Source: Candidatus Bathyarchaeota archaeon (lineage in GTDB: Archaea > Thermoproteota > Bathyarchaeia > Bathyarchaeales > SOJC01). Taken from it: a stretch of 19,109 nt of DNA. The stretch covers positions 1-19,109 of the forward strand of contig JAGLZJ010000004.1 of assembly GCA_023131555.1 (NCBI GenBank), given 5' to 3'. The notes below the pieces were generated by a model. The model was not told the origin of the DNA. It did no database searches and saw only the letters and a program-made list of their open reading frames with translations. The position numbers were made by a program, and so were the translations under genes. This document shows positions 1-7,519 of this stretch, one piece after another; position 1 is the first letter of the stretch; each line of letters opens with the position of its first letter.

Positions 1-224
1 TCTTCGCCAGCAGTCTGGAAGGTGATAGCTATCGAACTACCGCTTTTTCTCAATAGTCTTTTGAACTCGCTACTTAGATCATCAGCTCCTTTGTCTGCTC
101 TCACTGCAACAATGCAGGTGCCTCTTTCACTTAGAGAAGGCTCTTTTGTAACTTCAAGCGTTTTCTTATTTGTAGCAAGAATGTTTGCATGACCGTATGC
201 AATTATCACTTCACGCTGTCTCAA
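1..224 (-). CDS. DUF371-like archaeal protein, partial (5' part only)
   Basis: This gene reads leftwards and is cut by the window edge, leaving about 74 codons. After the start the protein reads Y-G-H-A-N-I-L-A-T-N, then a T-L-E-V-T-K-E segment, a G-T-C-I-V-A-V strand and A-D-K-G-A-D-D-L. This order matches what I remember of the archaeal DUF371 family (GH-NI-ATHKTT-EITK ... GDCIIGV-ADKA). That family has no established function to my knowledge. The chosen start is TTG at 224, because AGGAAG lies 5 nt upstream; GTG at 209 is an alternative. An in-frame TAG lies just upstream. The gene follows the regulator on the same strand after 57 nt with no clear promoter between, so they are probably co-transcribed. 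The family assignment is from memory of the motif and is moderately sure. Confidence 0.6.
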   Translation of the reverse strand, partial: MRQREVIIAYGHANILATNKKTLEVTKEPSLSERGTCIVAVRADKGADDLSSEFKRLLRKSGSSIAITFQTAGE

Positions 225-281
225 GGTATCTTCCTGCTTCTTCCACTACCACTGAGTCGGTCTTTTGGCGGTAGCTAAGAG

Positions 282-1241
282 TCATTCAAGCACTTCTATT
301 GAATCCACCTTTCCGTCGCCATCTAAGTCAAAGCCCTGAATAACGGTTGCAAAGCCATCTCCTCCATGGTATTTGCGAAAGATACGTCTCCAGTACCTTG
401 TGAAGGCTATAACGCAGGCTTTTGTGCCTACAGCCTTGTTGCCTGCGAAGACAATGATTCGTTTCTCTGAGTTCCAAGGATTCACTATCTTTGCAATCAA
501 TCCAATACTGTCTCCTGTGTAGACGTTGTTTGTTCTTCCAGAGACGAGTCCACCTAACAGAAAACCGTGCTTTGAACGCTCCATGTGGAATCGGATGGGC
601 AGCGATTCGTTAATTTCCTGCGTTATAAGGTTTGTTCCAGGGCCACCAACAAGAATCATGTTTCTTGCCTCTTCCTTTTCAGCCTTCACATCGACATCTA
701 GTTTGATTCCGAACTCCTCAGGAACTCGCGCGTATTGCCCCAAGAAAAACGTGAGGTGGGAGGCATAATGACCATCACGAGCGCTTGTTTTGAACGGACC
801 GTGGGGGGTGGGGCTGCCAACTATAATCCTGCCCTGAAATCTTCCTTGGTCCACAACTGGTCTTAGAAAGGCCTCGACCCTGCTATCGATCAAGGGAAGA
901 GGTACTGTCTGCATCCTCCCGCCAGAGGGTAACTCGATTCCGAACGCTTTAGAGCTAGGTGCGTAGTATTTTGCAGTGGCACCTTTCTTGTCTTCTTCCC
1001 TGATTTTAACAATGGCTTCTGCTTCAGAGAGTTTCCTCATGTGATAGTAGACCGTCTGTTCGTGAATGCGAAGTTTTCTAGCGACTTCCAGAGGGTACAT
1101 TTCTGTGTCGCTGATTTGGAGCAGAATCTTCCATGTTAGCTTGTTCAGGATTAGTTTCAGTTTTTCAGGGTCTTTGTAGATCGCAATCTCCTTGACCTTC
1201 CGCTGTGTTCCTTTTCCACTCACTAGATGCTCTCTTTTCAT
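282..1241 (-). CDS. Winged-helix transcriptional regulator with S-layer-like C-terminal domain and EF-hand-like tail
   Basis: Numbered from the longest reading (TTG at 1298, 338 aa), residues 48-107 form an ArsR-type winged helix: a hydrophobic helix, then E-V-A-R-K-L and an E-Q-T-V-Y-Y-H-M-R-K-L recognition helix. Residues about 155-305 are not a usual ligand domain. They contain ILVGGPGTNLIT (215-226) and NPWNSEKRIIVFAGNKAVGTKA (about 273-294), resembling the repeat found in methanogen S-layer proteins. Residues 324-335 form a canonical EF-hand loop, with D at positions 1, 3, 5 and 9 and E at position 12. No signal peptide or membrane segment is visible, so it is probably cytoplasmic and DNA-binding. 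ATG at 1241 is chosen because a TATA box at 1272-1281 would place the transcript start near 1250. ATG at 1274 and TTG at 1298 are alternatives. It is divergent from a radical SAM gene. The target is unknown. Confidence 0.75.
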   Translation of the reverse strand: MKREHLVSGKGTQRKVKEIAIYKDPEKLKLILNKLTWKILLQISDTEMYPLEVARKLRIHEQTVYYHMRKLSEAEAIVKIREEDKKGATAKYYAPSSKAFGIELPSGGRMQTVPLPLIDSRVEAFLRPVVDQGRFQGRIIVGSPTPHGPFKTSARDGHYASHLTFFLGQYARVPEEFGIKLDVDVKAEKEEARNMILVGGPGTNLITQEINESLPIRFHMERSKHGFLLGGLVSGRTNNVYTGDSIGLIAKIVNPWNSEKRIIVFAGNKAVGTKACVIAFTRYWRRIFRKYHGGDGFATVIQGFDLDGDGKVDSIEVLE

Positions 1242-1271
1242 TAGCTTTCTCTCAGGGTGAGATCGACGTGG

Positions 1272-1281
1272 CATTATAAAG
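1272..1281 (-). promoter_or_regulatory. TATA box for the winged-helix regulator gene
   Basis: On the minus strand the sequence reads CTTTATAATG, preceded by an A-rich tract suitable as a BRE. This is close to the archaeal TATA consensus. The predicted transcript start is about 1250, 9 nt or so before the ATG at 1241. It abuts the plus-strand TATA box at 1283-1290. Confidence 0.55.
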
Positions 1282-1282
1282 T

Positions 1283-1290
1283 TTTTTATA
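1283..1290 (+). promoter_or_regulatory. TATA box for the radical SAM gene
   Basis: TTTTTATA lies 20 bp before the first ATG (1310) and 83 bp before the preferred TTG start (1373). Transcription would begin near 1312, which argues against the ATG at 1310. A second AT-rich candidate, TTATTTA near 1334, would give a shorter leader. Confidence 0.4.
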
Positions 1291-1372
1291 GTAGTCAAGA
1301 GAGTGAACTATGACACCAAGCATCCTAAGCTTCTTATTTACTACGACCCAAGGAGTAGAGAAGTGGAGTCCT

Positions 1373-2803
1373 TTGAAAATCTCATTCATTCAGCCGAAGC
1401 TTTCTGAAGGACTGCTTGATATGTGTTCAAACGCGTGGCCCCCGCTAGGAATCTTGTATTGTGGGACAGTTTTGGCAAATGAAGGAGTTGAAGTCTCGGT
1501 TCTAGATCAAGCAGCAAAGGGCTACTCAACCGAACAAGCAGCAAGCTGGATCAGAAAGGAAGATCCTGATCTACTCGGGCTCTCGGTCTTAGGTAGCTCC
1601 TCAAAAGAGGCAGGGAGAATCGCTGAACTCTCAAAGAGAGAGAACCAAGATAGGGTGATTGTCGCAGGCAACTATCAGCCGACATTCAATCCGGAAAGAA
1701 TGTTGCGGAAATATAACGACCTTGACATAATCGTGAGAGGGGAAGGAGAATACGTGAGTCTCGAACTGGTAAGGTGTCTAGAAAACGCTGGGGACTTGAA
1801 GACTATCGATGGAATCACCTTCAAAGACATCACCGGGAAGATAGTTTCTACACCCGATAGACCGCTGATCAAGGACGTTGATATGCTCCCATTTCCCGAT
1901 CGGCGGCTGGCTGATTGCGAGTATGCTTCAAGAATCTTCGGGGTAAAGACCGCTACCAAGAAATTCACTTCTCTGCTTTCCTCCCGAGGATGTCCCTTCC
2001 ATTGTACATTCTGTTCATGTCGTAAATTTGCTCAAGGAATTTGGAGACCTCGCTCAATCGCTAACATAATTAACGAAATCGAATACCTTGTCAGTGAAGG
2101 ATATAGAGAGTTCCTTTTCGTTGATGACAATTTTACATTGAACCCGCGTCGCGTCATCAAATTCTGCAAAGCTTTGAAGAAGAAAAAGCTGAAGGTTGAA
2201 TGGTTCTGCGATTCAAGGGTAGATAACTGTGGATTTGATACCTTCAGAGAAATGGTCAGAGCAGGATGTAGAGTAGTCTACTTCGGCATCGAAAGCGCCA
2301 ACCAAAGAATCCTAGACTACTACAGAAAGAGCATTACACCGAAGCAATCAGCAACTGCCACTCGAAATGCGAGAAGAGCAGGAGTAGACATAATTGTTGG
2401 ATCATTCATTGTTGGGGCTCCTGACGAGAGCAAGCGTGAGATCCGTAATACTCTGGAGTTCGCTCAAAAGATTGACATAGACGTGCCTTCATTCAACATT
2501 CTTGGTGTACCTGTCGGTTCACCACTATGGAACGAACTCCTCACGAAAGGATATATTATCGAGGAGAGAGATTGGGAGGAAAATATCCTCGTTCCTCAAG
2601 TGTGCCCAACAGCGGTTCCATTCAAGGAGGTAAGTTCCATGATTCTCACTTATTTTAAAAGCTTCTATCTCAAACCCCAGCGCTTAATGTCAGAGGCTGT
2701 GAGGACTGTTACGAGCTCCTTCAGATTTGGTCTGCTCTTGAACAATCTGCCAGGGCTAGGGCAGACCCTTAAAACCGTGAAGCAAGGAGTTCAATTCAAA
2801 TAA
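1373..2803 (+). CDS. B12-binding-domain radical SAM protein
   Basis: A two-domain enzyme of about 476 aa. The N-terminal part (about 1-145) opens with L-K-I-S-F-I-Q-P, typical of B12-binding radical SAM proteins, and contains a Rossmann-like region. The radical SAM domain carries CPFHCTFC, with cysteines at 207, 211 and 214 (counting from TTG 1373) that bind the 4Fe-4S cluster and S-adenosylmethionine. Later it has F-V-D-D-N-F and Y-F-G-I-E-S, common in the family. The cobalamin lower-ligand motif DxHxxG is D-Q-A-A-K-G here, so the histidine is missing, as in many relatives. TTG at 1373 is chosen because GTGGAGT lies just upstream and the protein then starts like its relatives; ATG at 1310 is the longer alternative. 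The substrate cannot be named. It is divergent from the regulator and may be its target. Confidence 0.85.
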   Translation: MKISFIQPKLSEGLLDMCSNAWPPLGILYCGTVLANEGVEVSVLDQAAKGYSTEQAASWIRKEDPDLLGLSVLGSSSKEAGRIAELSKRENQDRVIVAGNYQPTFNPERMLRKYNDLDIIVRGEGEYVSLELVRCLENAGDLKTIDGITFKDITGKIVSTPDRPLIKDVDMLPFPDRRLADCEYASRIFGVKTATKKFTSLLSSRGCPFHCTFCSCRKFAQGIWRPRSIANIINEIEYLVSEGYREFLFVDDNFTLNPRRVIKFCKALKKKKLKVEWFCDSRVDNCGFDTFREMVRAGCRVVYFGIESANQRILDYYRKSITPKQSATATRNARRAGVDIIVGSFIVGAPDESKREIRNTLEFAQKIDIDVPSFNILGVPVGSPLWNELLTKGYIIEERDWEENILVPQVCPTAVPFKEVSSMILTYFKSFYLKPQRLMSEAVRTVTSSFRFGLLLNNLPGLGQTLKTVKQGVQFK

Positions 2804-2915
2804 CGCATGAAACAACTTCATGGACCAATACCCAGTTTAGCCCACAGAAGGGGTTGGTTCGATCCTTTAACTCCTATCAATAAACCTGTAAGATTCACGT
2901 TTTACTCCTAAAAAT

Positions 2916-2924
2916 GCTTATAGA
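2916..2924 (+). promoter_or_regulatory. TATA box for glmS
   Basis: GCTTATAGA follows an A-rich stretch. The predicted transcript start is about 2947, 26 nt before the ATG at 2973. This is the only clear signal in the 169-bp gap between the radical SAM gene and glmS; the rest of the gap shows nothing convincing. Confidence 0.5.
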
Positions 2925-2972
2925 TGTCTCTTCGCAGTCTTTTCTTAAGACTCTTGAGCAGTGTGCAAAGCA

Positions 2973-4844
2973 ATGTGTGGGATTTTCGGTTGTATATGTA
3001 AAGCGGACAACGTGGCACCGTTGATTCATACTGGATTGAAACGTCTCGAATATCGAGGTTATGACTCAGTCGGGGAGGCTACCATTGAAGATGGAAAGCT
3101 TTTCGTCAAGAAGGATGCTGGCAAAATTGACGAAGTGCACTTGAAGTGCAACCTTGATGACCTTCCAGGTCGAATTGGCATCGGACACACACGCTGGGCC
3201 ACACATGGTGCGCCATCCAGTGTCAACGCGCATCCCCAATTCGGCTGTTCAAGCCCACCTCGGTTTGCAGTTGTCCACAATGGAATTATCGAAAATTTCG
3301 CTGAACTCAAGAGAGAGTTAGAGGATAACGGGCATGTTTTCAAATCGAAGACGGATACCGAGGTAGTTGCCCATCTAATAGAAGAGTACTTCATTCGAAA
3401 GCCTCAACCAGATGAGCGAAGAAACACGGAACCAGCTGGCGTCTCGAAATTTGAGGCGGCGGTGTTCAAGTCACTGAGCCGGCTGGAAGGCTCGTATGCA
3501 TTAGCCACTATCTCAACACATGAACCAGATAAGATTATTTGCGCCAGGAATGAGAGTCCTCTTGTCTTAGGGATATCTGAAAAGGGGCGATTCTTTGCTT
3601 CAGACGTACCAGCGTTTCTTCCACTAACTAAAAGCGCTATCTTCATGAGAAATGGAGAATTAGCAGTCCTGAAAAGAACGTCTTTTACTATCAGAAGGCT
3701 CAGTGATCGACGCATCATCTCACGTGAACCGAAGCTTCTTGACTGGACACCTGAGATGGCTGAGAAGAAAGGATACCCTCATTTCATGTTGAAAGAAATC
3801 CATGAACAACCAGAATCGCTTCGCAACACATTACGTCTGCAGGACAAGTATCTGAATTTATTGACGACTTTTCTTGACAGAGCCCATGAAGTGATAATGG
3901 TTGCCTGCGGGACATCATATCACGCCTGTCTTGCGGCTTCCTACATGTTCTCGAAAATCTCATATTTGGCTACACACCCTGTGATCGCGTCAGAATTCAG
4001 TGAGCAACATTCAAAATCAGCAAACATAGATAGTACCATCCTTGCAGTGAGCCAGTCTGGCGAAACTGCAGATACACTCGCTGCCGTAGAGACAGCTAGG
4101 CAAAGAGCTGCAACGATTCTGGGTTTGACTAATGTTGTTGGATCAACCCTAACTCGAGTTTCAAGGGTATACGTAGTCCAGCAGTCAGGTCCAGAGATCG
4201 GAGTGGCTGCAACCAAGACATTCACCTCTCAGCTTTCGGTTCTCTCTCAACTAGCCACTCAACTCGCTAAGAAGAGGGGAAAAATCTCCACCGAGGAGAT
4301 CGACTTGCTAGAAGAGAAGATCAAGTTGATCCCTGAAATGGTTGAACAGACAATAACATCTCAGGAGAGCAAGATCAGTTCGCTAGCTAGGAAATTCCGG
4401 GATGAGAAATGCTTCTTCTTCCTTGGCAGAGGAATAAGTGTAGCAACTGCTTTGGAAGCAAGACTCAAGCTAATGGAGCTTGCATACGTGCCGTCAATCG
4501 CCTTCCCAGCAGGCGAAAGCAAACATGGACCAATCAGCCTCATTCAGCCAGGATTTCCAGTATTCTTCATTTGTCCCCCGGGTGAGACGAGAAAGACCTT
4601 AATGGGCAACATTTCAGAGATGAAAGCAAGAGAAGCGAATATTATTGCAGTCTGTGAGGAAGGAGATGAAGAAATTATCCAACTTGCCGATGATTATGTT
4701 GAGGTTCCTCGAGGAATTCCCGAAGTATTATCACCAATAACCTACGTTGTGCCACTCCAGATCTTTGCATATCGCATGGCAACTGAGAAAGGATACAATC
4801 CGGATATGCCTCGAAACCTCGCGAAATCAGTGACCGTGAGATAG
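2973..4844 (+). CDS. glmS: Glutamine--fructose-6-phosphate aminotransferase (isomerizing)
   Basis: GlmS makes glucosamine-6-phosphate from fructose-6-phosphate and glutamine, feeding UDP-GlcNAc synthesis for glycans in the cytoplasm. The ATG at 2973 is chosen over GTG at 2961 because cleavage of Met then exposes Cys2, the N-terminal nucleophile (CGIFG). The 623-aa protein shows class II amidotransferase motifs: RLEYRGYDS (24-32), HTRWATHG (72-79), HNGIIENF (102-109) and KTDTEVVAHL. Two SIS domains follow (about 295-425 and 465-600), with CGTSYHACLA, SQSGETADT and TKTFTSQL in the first and ALEARLKLMELAY plus ESKHGP in the second. The C-terminus N-P-D-M-P-R-N-L-A-K-S-V-T-V is diagnostic. Length is slightly above the usual 600-610 aa, with a small insertion around 143-160. 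It has its own promoter. Confidence 0.97.
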   Translation: MCGIFGCICKADNVAPLIHTGLKRLEYRGYDSVGEATIEDGKLFVKKDAGKIDEVHLKCNLDDLPGRIGIGHTRWATHGAPSSVNAHPQFGCSSPPRFAVVHNGIIENFAELKRELEDNGHVFKSKTDTEVVAHLIEEYFIRKPQPDERRNTEPAGVSKFEAAVFKSLSRLEGSYALATISTHEPDKIICARNESPLVLGISEKGRFFASDVPAFLPLTKSAIFMRNGELAVLKRTSFTIRRLSDRRIISREPKLLDWTPEMAEKKGYPHFMLKEIHEQPESLRNTLRLQDKYLNLLTTFLDRAHEVIMVACGTSYHACLAASYMFSKISYLATHPVIASEFSEQHSKSANIDSTILAVSQSGETADTLAAVETARQRAATILGLTNVVGSTLTRVSRVYVVQQSGPEIGVAATKTFTSQLSVLSQLATQLAKKRGKISTEEIDLLEEKIKLIPEMVEQTITSQESKISSLARKFRDEKCFFFLGRGISVATALEARLKLMELAYVPSIAFPAGESKHGPISLIQPGFPVFFICPPGETRKTLMGNISEMKAREANIIAVCEEGDEEIIQLADDYVEVPRGIPEVLSPITYVVPLQIFAYRMATEKGYNPDMPRNLAKSVTVR

Positions 4845-4904
4845 CTCCCCTTTGTAAGCCATAATTCTTTAGAGAAGCCGTTCTAATTAGTTAGCGACTC
4901 TGTT

Positions 4905-5594
4905 ATGATACAGAAAGACGTTGATCAATGGAATCAACTCATAGATCATCTATCAGAGAGAGGAGTCCTCAAAACTCTTCATATCATCCAAGCTATGAGG
5001 AAAGTACCGCGAGGACTTTTCATCCCCAAGCAGTCTATCGAATACGCTTCGATGGACGCTCCGTTACCAATAGGAATGGGGCAAACCGTCAGCGCGCCAC
5101 ACATGGTCGCGATCATGAATGAAGCCCTAGACTTGAGAGTCGGACACAGCGTTCTGGAGATAGGCGCAGGTTGCGGCTGGCACGCTGCAACCATAGGGGA
5201 AATTGTTGCTCCCAAGGAAGCCCCTAGGTCAGAGCGAGGGCATGTCTACACTATGGAGATCGTTGCTGAGTTAGCTGGACGTGCTAGAGAAAACATAATG
5301 CGTCAGGGATTCGGTGACCGCGTTACTGTAATCAACGACGACGGATCCGCGGGTTACCCTGAGAAAAGCCCCTATGAACGGATTCTGATGACTGCGGCAG
5401 CCCCTAAGATCCCTCCACCGTTCCTTGAGCAGCTCAAAGTGGGGGGGATATTGATAGCTCCCGTAGGAAACATCCATCTCTTCCAGTCTTTAATTCGAGT
5501 GACCAAGAAAAGCGATGGAAACGTGACTGAGGAAAACTTGGGCGGCGTTGCCTTTGTGCCTCTGACTGGAGAGTTTGGGCATAAGATCAAATAA
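4905..5594 (+). CDS. pcm: Protein-L-isoaspartate O-methyltransferase
   Basis: Pcm methylates isoaspartyl residues formed by ageing of proteins, using S-adenosylmethionine, so that they can return to aspartate. The 229-aa protein has M-R-K-V-P-R-G-L-F (31-39), P-I-G-M-G-Q-T-V-S-A-P-H-M (55-67, the substrate-binding segment) and the SAM-binding LEIGAGCGWHAA (84-95). The later D-D-G-S-A-G-Y (145-151) and P-F-L-E-Q-L-K-V-G-G segments also fit. Length is near the family norm of 210-230 aa. It lies 60 nt after glmS on the same strand, and a weak TTTAGA element near 4868 may give it its own start. It ends 2 nt from the convergent FEN1 gene, so the two transcripts probably overlap at their 3' ends. 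Confidence 0.95.
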   Translation: MIQKDVDQWNQLIDHLSERGVLKTLHIIQAMRKVPRGLFIPKQSIEYASMDAPLPIGMGQTVSAPHMVAIMNEALDLRVGHSVLEIGAGCGWHAATIGEIVAPKEAPRSERGHVYTMEIVAELAGRARENIMRQGFGDRVTVINDDGSAGYPEKSPYERILMTAAAPKIPPPFLEQLKVGGILIAPVGNIHLFQSLIRVTKKSDGNVTEENLGGVAFVPLTGEFGHKIK

Positions 5595-5596
5595 CT

Positions 5597-6631
5597 TCAG
5601 AAAAATGTGTCAAGAGTCGTCTTCGATCTGGATTCTTCTATACCCTTCTCCAATTTCCCCAATGCTCGTCTTACTCGTTCTTCAGTGAAGTCCCGTTCTT
5701 TGCAGAGGAAATCGATTGAAGCTTCAATGTCAGGTTTGCTCCATTTTAAATTGTAACTCGAAGTAACCTTTGGATGCAGAAAAATAGTTCGTATCTGCGC
5801 GAAGTCGAATTTTGGAGAATTGCCGACCAAGGATTCCAGAAGCGAATCAGTTAATTCGCCATGTTCTCTGATTAAATCGAGAGCTTTCTTTGGACCAACA
5901 CCCTTAACGCCTTCAGGATTGTAGTCTGTACCGACAAGTATTCCCACATCAACCATCTGCTTATGAGAGATGTGAAGCTCATTCAAAGTCTTGTTAAGCA
6001 TGACGATTTCAGGCAGAACATCAACGTAAATCTGTTTCCGAGGTAGTTTGCGTCTGCCACTGATCGTCAGGTTTCGGACAAGCCTTGGTGCCCCAAAGAG
6101 CAGAGAATCATAGTCTTGGCTACCGCAGAAATCTGTGCTGCCTCTCTTCGTCATGAACGCTGCTTGGGCTTCTCCTTCGCCAGGTGCTTGAATCCAAGGA
6201 ATGCCCATGAGTGTTAAGAGTTGCTTGCTATCTTGATCCATGTAGTCCCTAAGACGCGAGGTCGCTTGGGCATAGATAAAAGCCTCTCCGGTTTCACCTC
6301 TCGCTAGCGCGGCTTCATATTTGCGAGTTGCTTCTTTTCGGGTCTTCACACGCCGCTTGATCTCTCGATTTTTCAGGGAGGGAGGTTTCCCGTCGAAAAC
6401 ATATGCCACACGGATACTCATCTCGGCAAGTCTTGAAGTCCGGTAAAGCAAGCCGCTCAGATGGCTGGTTACTCTGCCTATCTTGTCTTTTAATGGAGTA
6501 CCGTTTGCCTGACGTATAATCGAAAGAAACTGATAGAGAGAATTGTAAGCATCGATTGCTACTGATTTTCCTGCAAGACTGGGTAAATCGACTTCTATCT
6601 TCGTAACCAGGGGCTTAAGGTTGACCCCCAA
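5597..6631 (-). CDS. fen: Flap endonuclease 1 (FEN1)
   Basis: FEN1 removes 5' flaps during Okazaki-fragment maturation and repair. The 344-aa protein starts M-G-V-N-L, as archaeal orthologues do. Metal-binding acidic residues are visible at D27 (A-I-D-A-Y-N), D80 (V-F-D-G-K-P-P), E152 and E154 (P-G-E-G-E-A), D173 and D175 (S-Q-D-Y-D-S-L) and D236 (V-G-T-D-Y-N). The helix-hairpin-helix segment G-V-K-G-V-G-P-K-K-A follows at 241-250. The C-terminus KTTLDTFF (337-344) is a PCNA-interacting motif with K in place of the first Q. The start is TTG at 6631, supported by GGAGGT 6 nt upstream. It is divergent from the proteasome operon. Confidence 0.97.
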   Translation of the reverse strand: MGVNLKPLVTKIEVDLPSLAGKSVAIDAYNSLYQFLSIIRQANGTPLKDKIGRVTSHLSGLLYRTSRLAEMSIRVAYVFDGKPPSLKNREIKRRVKTRKEATRKYEAALARGETGEAFIYAQATSRLRDYMDQDSKQLLTLMGIPWIQAPGEGEAQAAFMTKRGSTDFCGSQDYDSLLFGAPRLVRNLTISGRRKLPRKQIYVDVLPEIVMLNKTLNELHISHKQMVDVGILVGTDYNPEGVKGVGPKKALDLIREHGELTDSLLESLVGNSPKFDFAQIRTIFLHPKVTSSYNLKWSKPDIEASIDFLCKERDFTEERVRRALGKLEKGIEESRSKTTLDTFF

Positions 6632-6671
6632 ACATTAACCTCCGAAAGACTCAAGACATAGGTAAATAAGA

Positions 6672-6680
6672 GCTTTTATG
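6672..6680 (-). promoter_or_regulatory. Probable TATA box for the FEN1 gene
   Basis: The minus strand reads CATAAAAGC here. A transcript start near 6650 would leave a leader of about 19 nt containing the GGAGGT site (6638-6643). A second AT-rich element at 6661-6670 is less well placed. Confidence 0.4.
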
Positions 6681-6722
6681 TAGTAACTAAAGTGTACAGT
6701 AACCGAGGGCGTCATAGAAAAG

Positions 6723-6731
6723 GTTTTTAGT
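6723..6731 (+). promoter_or_regulatory. Probable TATA box of the proteasome-exosome operon
   Basis: GTTTTTAGT follows GAAAAG, a plausible BRE. The predicted start is about 6753, giving a leader of about 30 nt that ends in GAGGTG (6771-6776), 6 nt before TTG 6783. No other promoter-like gap exists until 10697, so six genes probably depend on it. Confidence 0.45.
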
Positions 6732-6782
6732 CAAGCTTCCAGATTCTTGTCAAACGAGTAACATCTATCTGAGGTGAATGAA

Positions 6783-7505
6783 TTGTCTATATTTGCGGCA
6801 CCAGGAGCCTACGATAGGGCAATAACTGTATTCTCTCCTGACGGTCGCCTGTTTCAAGTAGAGTATGCTCTGGAAACGGTTAATCGCGGAGCAACAATAT
6901 TGGGAATTGTTTCTTCAGAGGGAATTGTCCTCGGAGCAGAAGAAAAAATCGAATCAAAACTGCAAGACTCAAGCTTCACTTGGAAGATCTTCGGGGTGGA
7001 TCAGCACATAGGTGCAGCGGTGGTCGGTTTAGGGTCTGACGCACGCATTCTAATTGATCAAGCTCGGGTGTTCTGTCAAAGCAACAGACTGATGTACGAT
7101 GAATCCATTGACATTGAAATTATTTCAAAGCGCATTGGAGACATAAAGCAACTTTACACTCAGCACGCTGGCGTTCGACCCTTCGGGGTTTCAATAATCT
7201 TCGGAGGCGTAGATAAAAGCGGTGGTCGAATCTTCTCGACAGATCCCAGTGGAACCTACCGAGCCTACAAAGCAGTAGCTGTAGGTGTGGGAAGAGAAAC
7301 TGTTGAAGGCATTCTAAAGGATGAATACCGAGAAGACCTAAACCTCGAAGAGGCAAAGAAACTTGCAGTCAAGTGTCTAAAGAAAGCGCTTCAAGCAAGA
7401 GAAGAGCAACTCAGGGTCAAGATCAGCACCGTACCAACAGCTACAAGAACATACGAGATTGTTCCCTCTGAAGAAGTAGAGAAGCACCTACAAGCTGTAG
7501 AGTAA
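6783..7505 (+). CDS. psmA: Proteasome subunit alpha
   Basis: This is the alpha subunit of the 20S proteasome; its rings cap the catalytic beta rings and gate substrate entry. The protein (240 aa) begins M-S-I-F-A-A-P-G-A-Y-D-R-A-I-T-V-F-S-P, then D-G-R-L-F-Q-V-E-Y-A-L-E, the alpha-type N-terminal helix signature. V-R-P-F-G-V-S and the D-P-S-G-T-Y segment are also typical. TTG at 6783 is preferred over GTG at 6774, because GAGGTG (6771-6776) then lies 6 nt upstream as a Shine-Dalgarno site, the spacing also seen at FEN1. It is the first gene of the operon; SBDS follows after 14 nt. No beta subunit gene is in the window. Confidence 0.97.
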   Translation: MSIFAAPGAYDRAITVFSPDGRLFQVEYALETVNRGATILGIVSSEGIVLGAEEKIESKLQDSSFTWKIFGVDQHIGAAVVGLGSDARILIDQARVFCQSNRLMYDESIDIEIISKRIGDIKQLYTQHAGVRPFGVSIIFGGVDKSGGRIFSTDPSGTYRAYKAVAVGVGRETVEGILKDEYREDLNLEEAKKLAVKCLKKALQAREEQLRVKISTVPTATRTYEIVPSEEVEKHLQAVE

Positions 7506-7519
7506 GAGTGAATCAGTAG

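Noticed and set aside
2850..2874. GGTTCGATCC resembling a tRNA T-loop, with GGGGTT/AACTCC arms
   Set aside because: The T stem does not pair over five bases, no D arm, anticodon arm or acceptor stem surrounds it, and no CCA or T-tract follows. It is at best a weak hairpin.
3059..4543. Minus-strand open frames opposite glmS
   Set aside because: glmS is complete with all catalytic motifs; the antisense frames have no family features.
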